A stretch of 64,000 nt of DNA. Origin: Pseudomonadota bacterium (GTDB lineage: Bacteria; Pseudomonadota; Gammaproteobacteria; Burkholderiales; Thiobacillaceae). The stretch lies in NCBI GenBank assembly GCA_021848725.1, contig JAJZTS010000007.1, positions 1 through 64,000 on the forward strand, in the 5' to 3' direction. Shown piece by piece: positions 8,067-17,879 of the stretch; positions within the stretch are counted from its first letter, which is position 1; each line of letters begins with the position of its first letter. The notes below the pieces were generated by a model. That model searched no databases, had not been told where the DNA came from, and worked only from the letters and a program-made list of their open reading frames with translations. A program made the translations under genes and the position numbers.

Positions 8067-8479
8067 TGTCCATGCTTAACGTCTTTCAAATTTCGGCCTC
8101 GGCGCTGAGCGCGCAATCCATGCGCTTGAACGCGGTGGCCAGTAATCTGGCCAATGCCGACTCGGCGACCTCGTCGACGGGCGAGGCGTACAAGGCCAAG
8201 CAGGTTGTGTTCGAGGCAGTGCCGGTCACGAAAAACGATCCCTTGGCGCAGGGTGTTCGAGTCAAAGAGGTGGTCGACGACAAATCGCCGCCGCGTATGG
8301 TCTACGACCCGAGCCATCCCTTGGCCGATTCGAAGGGCTATGTGACCTACCCGAACGTTGATGCGGTGGAGGAGATGGTCAACATGATCTCGGCCTCGCG
8401 CTCGTACCAAACCAATGCCGAGGTGATGTCCACGGCGAAAGATCTCATGCAGCGCACCCTAGCGCTGCTCCAGCCCTAA
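8066..8479 (+). CDS. flgC: Flagellar proximal rod protein FlgC
   Basis: Proximal rod subunit. The 137 residues carry the N-terminal MRLNAVASNLANADS motif and the C-terminal YVTYPNVDAVEEMVNMISASRSYQTNAEVM block common to FlgC, FlgF and FlgG. It is translationally coupled to flgB by a one-base overlap and followed 13 bp later by flgD. Confidence 0.96.
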   Translation: MSMLNVFQISASALSAQSMRLNAVASNLANADSATSSTGEAYKAKQVVFEAVPVTKNDPLAQGVRVKEVVDDKSPPRMVYDPSHPLADSKGYVTYPNVDAVEEMVNMISASRSYQTNAEVMSTAKDLMQRTLALLQP

Positions 8480-8492
8480 GGAGGAATGAATT

Positions 8493-9173
8493 ATGGCCAT
8501 CGACACTGCGAATAGCGCCGACCGGACCAGTTTGGTTAATGAGCTGAATGGGCAGAGCGGGACTAAGGTCGCCAAATCGGATGTGGCGGCGATGCAGGAT
8601 CGATTCATGACGTTGCTGACCACGCAGCTGAAGAACCAGGACCCGAACAATCCGCTCGACAACGCTCAGATGACATCGCAGTTGGCTCAGATGTCCACGG
8701 TAGAGGGCATCAGCAAGCTGAACGACAGCATCAGTGCCTTGTTGGATGGTTATAAATCCAGCCAGACCATGCAGGCGGCCTCGCTGATTGGCCATCAGGT
8801 GCTGGTCGATGGCGATACGCTGACCCTGAACAAGGCGCTCGGAGGCGGTGCGGTTGAGCTGAAGGGTAGCGTGGACAGCCTGAAGGTGAACATCCTCGAT
8901 GCCAATGGCCAGGTGGTCCGTACCTTGGATAAGGGGCCGCAGGCGGCCGGTGTGCAGTCGTTCATCTGGGACGGCAAGGACCAGAACGGGCAGCAGCTGG
9001 CAGACGGCCAATACAGCTTTACGGTCGAGGCCAGCAAGGGTGGCACCAAGGCCGATGCCACTGCCCTTGCGCTGGTTGGCGTAAGCAGTGTGGTCGTCAA
9101 CAATGGCGGCATCGAATTGCAAACGATTGGTCTGGGCTCGCGCCAGATGAGCCAAGTGCGGCAGATTTACTAA
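8493..9173 (+). CDS. flgD: Flagellar hook assembly scaffold FlgD
   Basis: Cap or scaffold that guides hook subunit (FlgE) polymerisation and is then discarded. The 226 residues include the conserved N-terminal DRFMTLLTTQLKNQDPNNPLDNAQMTSQLAQMSTVEGI and a C-terminal FlgD Ig-like/Tudor part (VRTLDKGPQAAGVQSFIWDGKDQNGQQLADGQYSF). AAGGAGG lies just upstream of the ATG. It lies in the flgB-flgG operon. Confidence 0.96.
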   Translation: MAIDTANSADRTSLVNELNGQSGTKVAKSDVAAMQDRFMTLLTTQLKNQDPNNPLDNAQMTSQLAQMSTVEGISKLNDSISALLDGYKSSQTMQAASLIGHQVLVDGDTLTLNKALGGGAVELKGSVDSLKVNILDANGQVVRTLDKGPQAAGVQSFIWDGKDQNGQQLADGQYSFTVEASKGGTKADATALALVGVSSVVVNNGGIELQTIGLGSRQMSQVRQIY

Positions 9174-9185
9174 GGAGGCAGGCAA

Positions 9186-10442
9186 ATGAGCTTTCAACAG
9201 GGTTTGAGCGGTCTTAAAGGCGCCAGCAGCAATCTGGATGTCATCAGCAACAACATTGCCAACTCCAGCACGGTTGGTTTCAAAACCTCGCAGTCGCAAT
9301 TTGCCGACGTCTATGCCTCCTCGGTTTATGGCACCTCTGCGCTCCAGGTCGGTATCGGTACTCAGGTCTCCGAAATCGCGCAACAATTTACCCAGGGTAA
9401 TGTCACCGTCACCAATAACCCGCTGGACATGGGGATCAGCGGCGAGGGTTTTTTCAAGCTGACGCCGCCCGGCAGTAATGCAATCTCCTATACCCGAAAT
9501 GGTCAATTCCACTTGGATGGGAATGGCTACATCGTCAACAGCACTGGCCAAATCCTGCAAGGCTGGTTGGCGAATGCGAGCGGCATCGTCGTGCCCGGCG
9601 CCACCAAGTCGCTGCAAATCGCATTTACGCCGGCGCCGCCGAAAACGACGTCGACCGCAACGCTAAGCGCGAACCTGGACGCCGGCGCGACGGTGCCGGC
9701 GGGTGCGATCAGTCCTTCCAATCCCTCCACCTATAACTGGTCGACCTCGATGACCGTCTATGACCAGTTGGGGGTGGCGAGCGGTCTGGTCTTCTATTTC
9801 AAGAAGACGGCATCGAATAGCTGGAACTTCGACATGTACGTCAACAATAACTTGGTGGTCGGCCCGCCCGGAGGCGCTGCGACGCCGACGCATACCATAA
9901 CCTTCAACACCAACGGCAGTGTCAACCAAATCGACGGCGCGGCAGCGGCGGCATTCAGCCCCACGATACCGGCGGCGACGCTGGGGAGCGGTGCGGCCGC
10001 GTTGACCTTCAGCCTGGACTTGACCGGTTTCACGCAATACGGCACGACGTTCGGCACCTCCCAGGTGACCCAAGATGGCTATTCTTCCGGCCGCATTGCC
10101 GGCCTAAGCGTGGCCAAGGACGGCACGATCCAGGGCCGCTACACCAATGGTCAGTCGCGCACCCTGGGCCAAGTCGTGTTGACCAGTTTCAACAACCCGC
10201 GCGGTTTGCTGCCCTTGGGCAATAACCAGTGGGCCAATACGCAGGCCGCTGGCGCGGCGGTGGAGAATACCCCAGGCAGCGGTGTCTTGGGCGTGCTGCA
10301 ATCGGGCTCGGTGGAAGAGTCCAACGTCGACCTCACCGCCGAATTGGTCAACATGATCGTCGCCCAGCGTTTGTATCAGGCCAATGCCCAATCCGTTCGG
10401 GCGCAGGACCAGCTCCTGCAAACCCTGGTCAACCTGCGTTAA
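9186..10442 (+). CDS. flgE: Flagellar hook protein FlgE
   Basis: Structural subunit of the hook outside the cell. The 418 residues have the rod/hook N-terminus (LKGASSNLDVISNNIANSSTVGFKTSQSQF) and C-terminus ([45 protein letters not shown]). Between them is a variable Ala/Thr/Pro-rich D1/D2 region. Length is normal. AAGGAGG precedes the start by 6 bases. The spacing to flgD is 12 bp, so it belongs to the same transcript. Confidence 0.96.
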   Translation: MSFQQGLSGLKGASSNLDVISNNIANSSTVGFKTSQSQFADVYASSVYGTSALQVGIGTQVSEIAQQFTQGNVTVTNNPLDMGISGEGFFKLTPPGSNAISYTRNGQFHLDGNGYIVNSTGQILQGWLANASGIVVPGATKSLQIAFTPAPPKTTSTATLSANLDAGATVPAGAISPSNPSTYNWSTSMTVYDQLGVASGLVFYFKKTASNSWNFDMYVNNNLVVGPPGGAATPTHTITFNTNGSVNQIDGAAAAAFSPTIPAATLGSGAAALTFSLDLTGFTQYGTTFGTSQVTQDGYSSGRIAGLSVAKDGTIQGRYTNGQSRTLGQVVLTSFNNPRGLLPLGNNQWANTQAAGAAVENTPGSGVLGVLQSGSVEESNVDLTAELVNMIVAQRLYQANAQSVRAQDQLLQTLVNLR

Positions 10443-10468
10443 CGGCAGACTAGGATTTAAGGGCATAT

Positions 10469-11200
10469 ATGGATCGTGCGCTCTACATCGCCATGACCGG
10501 GGCCAAGCAGGTGACCCTGCAACACGCCTCGGTTGCCAACAATTTGGCGAACGTAAATACCCAAGGCTACAAGGCACAGGAAGATCTGTTCCGGGCTTTG
10601 CCGGTGCAGGGCGATGGGGCAAAAACACGCGCCTTTGTCGTCGAGACATCGCCGCGTGCCGACTTCAGTCCAGGCCCTTTGCAGCAGACCGGTGCCGCGC
10701 TCGACCTCGCGGTGCGCGGTGAAGGCTGGCTGACCGTGCAGGGGCCTGATGGCCAGGAGGCCTACACCCGCATGGGTAAACTCCAGGTCAGCCCGGATGG
10801 GCAACTGCAGACCGCCACTGGTTTGATCGTAATGGGCGATGGTGGGCCGATTGCAGTGCCGCTCGACCAGGAGGTCAGTATCGGCGGTGACGGTACGGTA
10901 TCGACGGTATTGCCAGGGCAGGCGGCAGTGAGCACCGCGGGCCGCTTGAAGCTGGTCAACCCGCCGGCAGCCGACTTGACGCGCGGCGGCGATGGCCTGT
11001 TCCGCCTCCGCTCGGGAAATCCTGCGCCGGCAGATGCCAACGTGCGGCTGGTGACCGGAGCGTTGGAGATGAGTAACGTGAATCCCGCCAAATCGTTGGT
11101 GAGCATGATCGAACTTTCGCGCCAGTTCGATCTGCAAATGCGGGTCATCAGAACCGTGGACGAGAACGACCGTAGCGCTACCAAGGTACTCACGGTCTAA
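10469..11200 (+). CDS. flgF: Flagellar proximal rod protein FlgF
   Basis: Rod subunit beneath the distal rod. The 243 residues begin [36 protein letters not shown] and end with GALEMSNVNPAKSLVSMIELSRQFDLQMRVIRTVDENDRSA. The variant start MDRALYIAMTGA distinguishes FlgF from FlgG. It lies 26 bp after flgE and 14 bp before flgG. Confidence 0.95.
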   Translation: MDRALYIAMTGAKQVTLQHASVANNLANVNTQGYKAQEDLFRALPVQGDGAKTRAFVVETSPRADFSPGPLQQTGAALDLAVRGEGWLTVQGPDGQEAYTRMGKLQVSPDGQLQTATGLIVMGDGGPIAVPLDQEVSIGGDGTVSTVLPGQAAVSTAGRLKLVNPPAADLTRGGDGLFRLRSGNPAPADANVRLVTGALEMSNVNPAKSLVSMIELSRQFDLQMRVIRTVDENDRSATKVLTV

Positions 11201-11214
11201 GGAGAAACTAAACC

Positions 11215-11994
11215 ATGTTGCGTTCATTGCATATCGCCCGTACGGGCCTGGATGCCCAACAGACCCAGTTGGATGTCATTTCCAACAACCTGGCCAACGT
11301 CAACACCGTGGGTTTCAAGCGCGGCCAGGCCGTCTTCGAAGATCTGCTCTACCAGGTCATCCGCCAGCCCGGTGCGCAATCCTCGCAGCAGACCCAGATT
11401 CCCAGCGGTTTGCAATTGGGCGTAGGCGTCCAGACGGTGGCGACGGAGAAGCTGTTTGGCCAGGGTGGCGTGCAGCAAACGGAGAACCCGCTCGACGTGG
11501 CGATCAACGGCCGCGGTTTCTATCAAATTTTGATGCCGGACGGCTCGACTGCCTATACGCGGTCCGGTGCGTTCCAGGTCGATAGCCAGGGCATGCTGGT
11601 GACGTCCAGTGGCTATCAACTGCAACCTGCGATCACCATTCCATCGGATCTGCAAACTTTGACGATCGCGCGTGATGGCGTCGTCAGCGCGACCTTGTCG
11701 AATGGTACGGTTCAGCAACTGGGGCAAATCCAGCTGGCGAATTTTGTGAACCCGGCCGGCTTGCTGAGCACAGGCGAGAACCTGTTCACCGAAACGGCGG
11801 CTTCCGGTGCGCCGCAGGTCAACAACCCCGGCACCAATGGCTTGGGCGTTCTCAATCAGAAATTCACCGAATCCTCGAACGTCAACGTCGCAGAGGAGCT
11901 GGTGAACATGATCGTCGCGCAGCGCGCCTTCGAATTGAATTCAAGGGCGATTACGACGTCCGATCAGATGCTCCAGCGGCTCACCCAACTCTAA
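11215..11994 (+). CDS. flgG: Flagellar distal rod protein FlgG
   Basis: Forms the distal rod that passes through the P and L rings. The 259 residues begin [39 protein letters not shown] and end with [41 protein letters not shown], the highly conserved FlgG termini. It is the last gene before a strong hairpin at 12013, so it ends the sigma54-driven flgBCDEFG unit. Confidence 0.97.
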   Translation: MLRSLHIARTGLDAQQTQLDVISNNLANVNTVGFKRGQAVFEDLLYQVIRQPGAQSSQQTQIPSGLQLGVGVQTVATEKLFGQGGVQQTENPLDVAINGRGFYQILMPDGSTAYTRSGAFQVDSQGMLVTSSGYQLQPAITIPSDLQTLTIARDGVVSATLSNGTVQQLGQIQLANFVNPAGLLSTGENLFTETAASGAPQVNNPGTNGLGVLNQKFTESSNVNVAEELVNMIVAQRAFELNSRAITTSDQMLQRLTQL

Positions 11995-12012
11995 TCGCTC
12001 GAGTGCTGGCGG

Positions 12013-12042
12013 ATGGGCGGCAATTTTTGCCGCCCATTTATT
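12013..12042 (+). terminator. Rho-independent terminator after flgG
   Basis: An 11-bp perfect stem ATGGGCGGCAA / TTGCCGCCCAT with loop TTT is followed by TTATTT. It separates flgBCDEFG from flgHIJ, which has its own sigma54 promoter 76 bp further on. Confidence 0.85.
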
Positions 12043-12117
12043 TCCGGTCGCGCCACGAGCTTCATTGCTTATATTTTTTTCTTTGTTTATCAGTGTGTTG
12101 CTTGCTGTTTTCGGTTC

Positions 12118-12133
12118 TGGCATGGAGATTGCT
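12118..12133 (+). promoter_or_regulatory. Sigma54 (RpoN) promoter of flgHIJ
   Basis: TGGCATGGAGATTGCT fits the RpoN -24/-12 consensus with correct spacing. It shares the same one-base departure (CAT for CAC) as the flgB promoter. It lies 47 bp upstream of the flgH ATG and just after a terminator, which supports a separate transcript for flgHIJ. Confidence 0.85.
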
Positions 12134-12180
12134 GTGTCAAGGCTGTATTGCATTTTGCACGGATCGATAAGGCAGAGGGT

Positions 12181-12861
12181 ATGAAACAAAGATCAATCGC
12201 CGGGCTTTGCTTGTTGGTGCTGCCGCTCCTGCTCTTGGCGGCCTGCAGTAATGTGCCGTCGACCAATATCCGCCAGCCGTTCACGGCGGCACCTCAGCCC
12301 AAGCCTATGGCGGTGGAAAATTCCGGCTCCATCTTTCAGCCGGCCCGCGGTCTGGCGCTTTTCGAGGATCGCCGCGCACGCAATGTCGGCGATGTGTTGA
12401 CGGTCAATTTGGTCGAGAACACCACGGCCACGCGCGATTCGGCGACGACGGAGGATCGCAAGGCCTCGGCGACCATTAGCGTGCCGACGCCGAAGCTATT
12501 CGGAAAATCGCCGAACATCGGTACCACGGCGTGGTCGCCGGACTCGAGCTCGACGCAGGATTTCAAAGGCAACGATAGCAACTCCCATACGTTCAAGGGG
12601 GCGATCACCGTGACCGTGATCGAAGTGTTACCTAATGGGAATTTGCGCGTGTCGGGCGAGAAGCAGGTCGGCATAAACAATGACACCGAATATATCCGGT
12701 TGACGGGGGTGGTTGCGCCCAATTTGATTTCCGGCACAAACACCATCAATTCGACCCAACTTGCCGATGTGCAGCTTGAGTCGAAAAACACGCAAGGTCT
12801 GGATCAGGCGCAAGTGGCGAGCATGTTCGCTCGCTTTTTCCTGACCATGTTGCCGTTCTAA
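12181..12861 (+). CDS. flgH: Flagellar L-ring lipoprotein FlgH
   Basis: Outer-membrane lipoprotein that forms the L-ring bushing. The ATG at 12181 gives 226 residues beginning with a lipoprotein signal peptide and lipobox LLAAC (Cys 22). A longer open frame upstream runs through the promoter and is rejected. Typical FlgH blocks are ARNVGDVLTVNLVENTTATRDS, GAITVTVIEVLPNGNLRVSGEKQV and RLTGVVAPNLISGTNTINSTQLADVQL. It precedes flgI by 9 bp. Confidence 0.96.
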   Translation: MKQRSIAGLCLLVLPLLLLAACSNVPSTNIRQPFTAAPQPKPMAVENSGSIFQPARGLALFEDRRARNVGDVLTVNLVENTTATRDSATTEDRKASATISVPTPKLFGKSPNIGTTAWSPDSSSTQDFKGNDSNSHTFKGAITVTVIEVLPNGNLRVSGEKQVGINNDTEYIRLTGVVAPNLISGTNTINSTQLADVQLESKNTQGLDQAQVASMFARFFLTMLPF

Positions 12862-12870
12862 GGGGTGATC

Positions 12871-13968
12871 ATGCATAAGGTTCTGATTCTCCTCGTTGCG
12901 CTCGGCTTGACGGTATTCGATGCCCAGGCGGAACGCATCAAGGATATCGCCTCCGTTGCCGGCGTGCGCGACAACCAGTTGGTCGGGTACGGGCTGGTTG
13001 TGGGCTTGGACGGCACCGGTGACCAGACGACGTCGACTCCGTTCACGGTGCAGAGCCTAGCCTCGATGCTGGGGCAGTTGGGCGTGAACTTGCCACCCGG
13101 TCTCAGCCTGCAGCTCAAGAACGTGGCGGCCGTCATGGTGACGGGGACTTTGCCGCCCTTCGCCAAGCCGGGCCAGGCGATCGATGTGACGGTGTCGTCT
13201 ATGGGCAATGCCAAGAGCCTACGCGGTGGCACGCTGTTGATGACGCCGCTGAAAGGCGCGGACGGCCAGGTTTATGCGATGGCCCAAGGCAACCTCTTGG
13301 TCGGTGGCGCCGGTGCGTCGGCCGGCGGTAGCAGCCAACAGATCAACCATCTCTTGGCCGGCCGCATCCCTGCGGGTGCGACGGTCGAGCGCGCCGTGCA
13401 AAGCGCCTTGGGCCAGGGTGACTCGATTACCCTGGAATTGAACGACACCGACTTTACGACGGCCAGTCGGGTAACCGATGCGGTGGACCGCGTGTTCGGC
13501 CGCGGCAGTGCGCAGGCCTTGGATGGCAGGGTCGTGCAGATCAAGGCCCCGCTGGAGCCGAACAAGCGCGTCGCCTTTCTGTCCCAGTTGGAAAACATTC
13601 AGCTCAACCCTGGGCTGGCGTCGCCCAAGGTGATTCTCAACGCCCGGACCGGCTCGGTGGTCATGAACCAGTTGGTCGCACTGGACAAGTGCGCCGTGGC
13701 GCACGGCAATTTGGCCGTCACCATCACTGCCGAGCCGCAGGTGAGTCAGCCGGGTGCCTTTTCCGGCGGCCAAACCGTCGTGACGCAAAAGGCAGATATC
13801 CAGATCAAGAGCGAGAAGGGCGAGATGGTGGTCATGCCGGCCGCCGCTACCTTGGGCGACGTCGTCAAGGCGCTGAATGCGGTGGGTGCAACGCCGCAAG
13901 ACCTGTTGGCCATCTTGCAAGCGATGAAGGCGGCGGGTGCATTGAAGGCGGAGCTTGAAATCATATGA
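12871..13968 (+). CDS. flgI: Flagellar P-ring protein FlgI
   Basis: Periplasmic P-ring subunit. The ATG at 12871 is preferred over the GTG at 12865. It gives 365 residues with a signal peptide (cleavage near DAQA). Blocks include [55 protein letters not shown] and the C-terminal [39 protein letters not shown]. It has one cysteine in KCAVAHGNL. Its stop overlaps the flgJ start (ATGA). Confidence 0.96.
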   Translation: MHKVLILLVALGLTVFDAQAERIKDIASVAGVRDNQLVGYGLVVGLDGTGDQTTSTPFTVQSLASMLGQLGVNLPPGLSLQLKNVAAVMVTGTLPPFAKPGQAIDVTVSSMGNAKSLRGGTLLMTPLKGADGQVYAMAQGNLLVGGAGASAGGSSQQINHLLAGRIPAGATVERAVQSALGQGDSITLELNDTDFTTASRVTDAVDRVFGRGSAQALDGRVVQIKAPLEPNKRVAFLSQLENIQLNPGLASPKVILNARTGSVVMNQLVALDKCAVAHGNLAVTITAEPQVSQPGAFSGGQTVVTQKADIQIKSEKGEMVVMPAAATLGDVVKALNAVGATPQDLLAILQAMKAAGALKAELEII

Positions 13969-14876
13969 TGCCGGCGACCACATCGCTTGCCGATAAACTG
14001 GCCTTCGATGTGCAAGGGGCAGATGCCCTGCGTGCCAAGGCGCGTGCCGGCGATGCGGCGGCCTTGAGCTCGACCGCGCATGAGTTCGAGGCGATGGTGG
14101 TCAATATGATGCTGAAGTCCATGCGTCAGACCCACTTCGATGACCAGAACGATGAATTGTTCGGCAGCCAGACGATGCAACTCTATCGCGACATGCTTGA
14201 CCAGCAATGGTCGCGCAAGGTCACCGAAAGCCGCGGCTTCGGCTTCGCCGACATGCTGCTGCGTCAGTTCAAGGCCCAGCAAACGAATCCAGCGGCCGGA
14301 GCGGATGTCGTGCCCCAGTCCGATGCTGGGCCTATTGCAGCGCCCCTCTCCGGTGCGGTTCGTGCCGACTCGGCGGTGACGGCCAAGAATGTCGCCGACT
14401 CGACCACGCCATCGGTCGCCGCCGATCTGCCGGAAGCCCAGTGCCAGTTTCTACAGCGCATGCGGCCATATGCCGATGCGGCCGCACAGCGGCTTGGGGT
14501 ACCGACTGAATATGTGCTGGCACATGCGGCGTTGGAATCGGGTTGGGGCCAGCGCGAAATCAAGCAGGCGGATGGCAGCCCTAGCCATAACTTATTCGGC
14601 ATCAAGGCCGGTAAGGGCTGGCAGGGCGGCATCGCACAAGTGCAGACCACAGAGTACCAATACGGCATACCTGTTAAGAAGCAAGAGCCCTTCCGCGCCT
14701 ATGGCAGTTATGCGCAGGCGTTCGACGATTACGCCAACTTGCTCGAGCGCCGCTATCCCGGTGCGATCGGCCAGGCGGATACGGTGGCTTTTTCACAAGG
14801 CCTGCAGCAGGCGGGCTATGCCAGCGATCCGGCCTATGGCGCAAAATTGAATCGCTTGATTCGGCAGTTGGCTTAA
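13965..14876 (+). CDS. flgJ: Peptidoglycan hydrolase / rod-assembly protein FlgJ
   Basis: Dual-domain FlgJ. The N-terminal rod-scaffold domain (about residues 1-100, with [19 protein letters not shown] and [15 protein letters not shown]) is joined by an Ala-rich linker (about 105-155) to a glucosaminidase-type domain. That domain has the catalytic Glu in [15 protein letters not shown] and the conserved [13 protein letters not shown]. It opens the murein layer for the growing rod. It is the last gene of flgHIJ and its 3' end carries the -35 box of the flgK promoter. Confidence 0.95.
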   Translation: MMPATTSLADKLAFDVQGADALRAKARAGDAAALSSTAHEFEAMVVNMMLKSMRQTHFDDQNDELFGSQTMQLYRDMLDQQWSRKVTESRGFGFADMLLRQFKAQQTNPAAGADVVPQSDAGPIAAPLSGAVRADSAVTAKNVADSTTPSVAADLPEAQCQFLQRMRPYADAAAQRLGVPTEYVLAHAALESGWGQREIKQADGSPSHNLFGIKAGKGWQGGIAQVQTTEYQYGIPVKKQEPFRAYGSYAQAFDDYANLLERRYPGAIGQADTVAFSQGLQQAGYASDPAYGAKLNRLIRQLA

Positions 14877-14899
14877 GTTCGTCGACGATTTGCCGATAA
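14873..14899 (+). promoter_or_regulatory. Sigma28 (FliA) promoter of flgKL
   Basis: TTAAGTTC, 11 bases, GCCGATAA matches the FliA consensus with a perfect -10 box and 6 of 8 bases in the -35 box. The -35 box overlaps the flgJ stop codon. The -10 box ends 21 bp before the flgK ATG. This places flgKL in the late class together with flgMN. Confidence 0.9.
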
Positions 14900-14920
14900 T
14901 GGTGCATTGAGGAGAAACAG

Positions 14921-16843
14921 ATGAGTGTGCTTAGCATCGGCCTTACAGGCTTGGCCGCCGCGCAGGCGGGACTACAGACCACGCAAAACAATATCTCCAA
15001 CGTCAATACGCAGGGGTATCACCGCCGCGAGGTGGTTTATGGCTCGAACATTCCTTCACCTTCGGGTACGAGCTTTCTTGGCGCCGGTGTCCATGTCGAA
15101 GAAGCGCGCGGTATTTATAGCCAATTCCTCGACGCCGAGGTATTGAGCACCCAATCGTTGGCAGAGCGCTATGGCAGCTATTCCACCCATGCGCTGACCC
15201 TGGACAAACTCTTGGGCGACCCGGGCACGGGTTTAAGCACGGCCGTTCAAACCTTCTTTTCCGCTGCCAATGAGGTGGCGAATTCGCCGACCTCCACTGC
15301 AGCGCGTCAGGCCCTGATTTCTTCCGGTAATACCTTGGTCACCCGTTTCCACAGCGTGCAATCCAATCTGGCGACCGTGCAGAAGGATATCAACGACGAG
15401 ATCAAGAGCTCGGTTACGCAGATCAACAATATCGCGGGACAGATCGCCAAACTCAATGGGCAGATTGCCGAGTTCCAGGCGATCAGTCAGCAGCCGGCAA
15501 ACGACTTGATCGACACCCGTTCCAAGCTGCTGGAAGATTTGAGCAAGATCGTCAATATCACGGTGCTGGATCAGAACGGGACGAGCAATGTGCTGATCGG
15601 CAATAGCCAGTCGCTGGTCCTGGGGGCGCAGGCATCCACCGTCACGACGGTGCAAGACCCGAATAGCCCGCAGGACGTTTTGCCCGCGCTGAAGACAGGG
15701 GGCGTGACGTTGCCGGCGATGGACACCAGCGTCATCTCGGGCGGTAATCTTGGCGGTTTGCTGGCGTTCAGAAAAGAAATTTTGGCGCCTGCCCAAAGCT
15801 CGGTCGATCGTTTGGCCTATGTCATGGCCCAGCAATTCAACGATATCCACAATGACGGCGCCGATATAAACGGCAATGTCAACGTGAATTTCTTTTCCTT
15901 CTCGGTGAATCAGCCGGCCTTGAATGCAAGCAATACCAGCGGTGTCGTTAACGTTTCGATTCCTACCACCGGCTACACCCAGGTGACGGATAGCGCTTAT
16001 ATCCTTAGCTATGACGGTGCCAACTACACCTTGACTCGCCAGTCCGACGGCGCCAGCACGACAGGCACCCTGGCGGCGGTGACCACAATCGGTGGTGTCA
16101 ATCAAGGCTTCACCTTGGCCGCCGGTGCGCCGGCGCCGGCGGCCGGCGATCGCTGGTTGATCCGGCCGATGAACGACACCGCGCGGACGCTCGATCTGGC
16201 AATCACCCAACCCAGCCAAGTGGCCGCCGCAACGCCGAGGCTGGACACCATCGCGACCGCGACCAATACCGGCACCGGCAGTATCGGCGCCGCCAGTTTT
16301 GTCGGCGCGGTGCCACCCTACAACACGAATACGCTGCAGACGGTTACCCTCACCTTTACTTCGCCTACGACCTTCGATGTCACCGGCACAGGCACGGGCA
16401 ACCCAGTCGGCGTGGCCTATGCGCCTCCGGGCCCGCAGGCCGTCACTTACAACGGTTGGACGCTGAATCTGTCCGGCGCGCCGGCGACGGGTGATACCTT
16501 CAACATCAAATACCAGGGTACCGGCGATAACAGCATCGCTTTGCAGTTCGCTAACCTGCAAACGAGCAGCACCAAGGTCGAAGGCACGATGACCTATGGC
16601 GGGGCTTATAACAAGCTGGTCAACTATGTGGCGAGTTTGGCGAACGATGCGAAAACCTCGGCCGATTCGCACGCGAGTTTGTTGAACGATGTCAAGGCTC
16701 AGCGTGATAGCGTGTCCGGGGTCAATATGGACGAAGAGGCAGCGAAGCTGATCCAATTCCAGCAGGCTTACCAGGCGGCGGCCCGTAGCATTCAGATTGC
16801 CAATAGCCTGTTTTCCGACCTGTTGTCGGCGGTCCAGCAGTAA
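14921..16843 (+). CDS. flgK: Flagellar hook-filament junction protein FlgK (HAP1)
   Basis: First junction protein between hook and filament, exported with FlgN as chaperone. The 640 residues have conserved ends (LAAAQAGLQTTQNNISNVNTQGYHRREVVYG at the start; VNMDEEAAKLIQFQQAYQAAARSIQIANSLFSDLLSAVQQ at the end) and a long variable Thr/Ala/Gly-rich centre (about 330-560). It is somewhat longer than the E. coli protein because of that centre. It is read from the sigma28 promoter just upstream. Confidence 0.95.
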   Translation: MSVLSIGLTGLAAAQAGLQTTQNNISNVNTQGYHRREVVYGSNIPSPSGTSFLGAGVHVEEARGIYSQFLDAEVLSTQSLAERYGSYSTHALTLDKLLGDPGTGLSTAVQTFFSAANEVANSPTSTAARQALISSGNTLVTRFHSVQSNLATVQKDINDEIKSSVTQINNIAGQIAKLNGQIAEFQAISQQPANDLIDTRSKLLEDLSKIVNITVLDQNGTSNVLIGNSQSLVLGAQASTVTTVQDPNSPQDVLPALKTGGVTLPAMDTSVISGGNLGGLLAFRKEILAPAQSSVDRLAYVMAQQFNDIHNDGADINGNVNVNFFSFSVNQPALNASNTSGVVNVSIPTTGYTQVTDSAYILSYDGANYTLTRQSDGASTTGTLAAVTTIGGVNQGFTLAAGAPAPAAGDRWLIRPMNDTARTLDLAITQPSQVAAATPRLDTIATATNTGTGSIGAASFVGAVPPYNTNTLQTVTLTFTSPTTFDVTGTGTGNPVGVAYAPPGPQAVTYNGWTLNLSGAPATGDTFNIKYQGTGDNSIALQFANLQTSSTKVEGTMTYGGAYNKLVNYVASLANDAKTSADSHASLLNDVKAQRDSVSGVNMDEEAAKLIQFQQAYQAAARSIQIANSLFSDLLSAVQQ

Positions 16844-16854
16844 GGAGATAAATT

Positions 16855-17817
16855 ATGCGCGTCGGTAGCCTGACCTATTATCAATCGAGTCTGCTCGGCA
16901 TGCAGCAGCAGCAGTCGAGCATAGCTAGACTGACCCAGCAGATTGCAGCGGACCAGAACATACTCCAGCCTGCGGATAATCCCGTGGACTCTGTGCGGGC
17001 CTTGAGCCTGTCCGATAGCATCGCAGTGCGCAGCCAGTATACCGAGAACCAAACCAAGGCCGAGGTCACTTTGAAGTACGAGCAGACCACGCTGAATGAG
17101 ATCAACCAGGCCATGTTGGATGTGCGCCAGATCCTGGTTCAGCTCTCGCCGAGCCAGGACAATGCGACGCGTGTCACGCTCTCCAGCCAGATCGGCGCGG
17201 CCTTCGATCGGCTTTATGCCTTGGCGAATACGCAAGACTCGGATGGCAATTACATCTTTTCCGGCGATAACGCGAAGGTGCAGCCCTACACAACCGTAAC
17301 CCCAGTCGGAACCGGGCCGAATTACACCAAGGTTGTGAACTATCAAGGCACACTGGGTACCAATACCGCGACCATCGAGGCGGGGCGCACGGTGCAAACC
17401 AATGATCCGGGCAGCAATATCTTCGGCAACGTCTTCGAGACCCTATACAACATCAAGCAAATCGTCGATGTGTCCGGTTTCGACCCGGAGACGAATTCCA
17501 AATTCTCGGGCGACGTCAACGATAGTTTTGCTTATACCCAGGCCGACATCACCACGGCCTTGAACAATCTTGATACCTCGATCCAGAAGGTCAGTGTGGT
17601 GACCAACCGGGTCGTCGGTGCCTTGGCCGATGTCGGCTCCGCCAAGACCACGACGACAGGTTATTTGAATCTGGACAAAGGGTCATTGTCCGATATCAAT
17701 ACGCTCGATCAGGCAGCGGCAATTGTTGAATTGCAAACCCGCCAGACCAGCCTCGAAGCCGCACAGCGGGCCTTCGCGCTGACTACAAGCACTTCCCTGT
17801 TCAGTTACCTCGCCTAA
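16855..17817 (+). CDS. flgL: Flagellar hook-filament junction protein FlgL (HAP3)
   Basis: Second junction protein, related to flagellin. The 320 residues begin MRVGSLTYYQSSLLGMQQQQSSIARLTQQIAADQNILQPADNPVDSVRAL and contain NTQDSDGNYIFSGDN. The C-terminal coiled-coil helix (IVELQTRQTSLEAAQRAFALTTSTSLFSYL) is flagellin-like. It follows flgK by 11 bp and ends at a shared hairpin with mfd. Confidence 0.95.
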   Translation: MRVGSLTYYQSSLLGMQQQQSSIARLTQQIAADQNILQPADNPVDSVRALSLSDSIAVRSQYTENQTKAEVTLKYEQTTLNEINQAMLDVRQILVQLSPSQDNATRVTLSSQIGAAFDRLYALANTQDSDGNYIFSGDNAKVQPYTTVTPVGTGPNYTKVVNYQGTLGTNTATIEAGRTVQTNDPGSNIFGNVFETLYNIKQIVDVSGFDPETNSKFSGDVNDSFAYTQADITTALNNLDTSIQKVSVVTNRVVGALADVGSAKTTTTGYLNLDKGSLSDINTLDQAAAIVELQTRQTSLEAAQRAFALTTSTSLFSYLA

Positions 17818-17854
17818 GGATTTCTTCAGAGACGGGTCTCGTGTAGACCTTTTA

Positions 17855-17879
17855 CGCCTGACCCGAATTGGGTCAGGCG
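17855..17879. terminator. Bidirectional hairpin between flgL and mfd
   Basis: A 10-bp perfect stem CGCCTGACCC / GGGTCAGGCG with loop GAATT sits between the convergent flgL and mfd genes. It is followed by GATTTCTT on the plus strand and by TAAAAGG on the minus strand. The mfd stop codon (TGA, 17873-17875) lies inside the stem. Confidence 0.75.

Noticed and set aside
12013-12180. Upstream extension of flgH
   Set aside because: It would translate through the flgG terminator and the sigma54 promoter; the lipoprotein signal starts at 12181.
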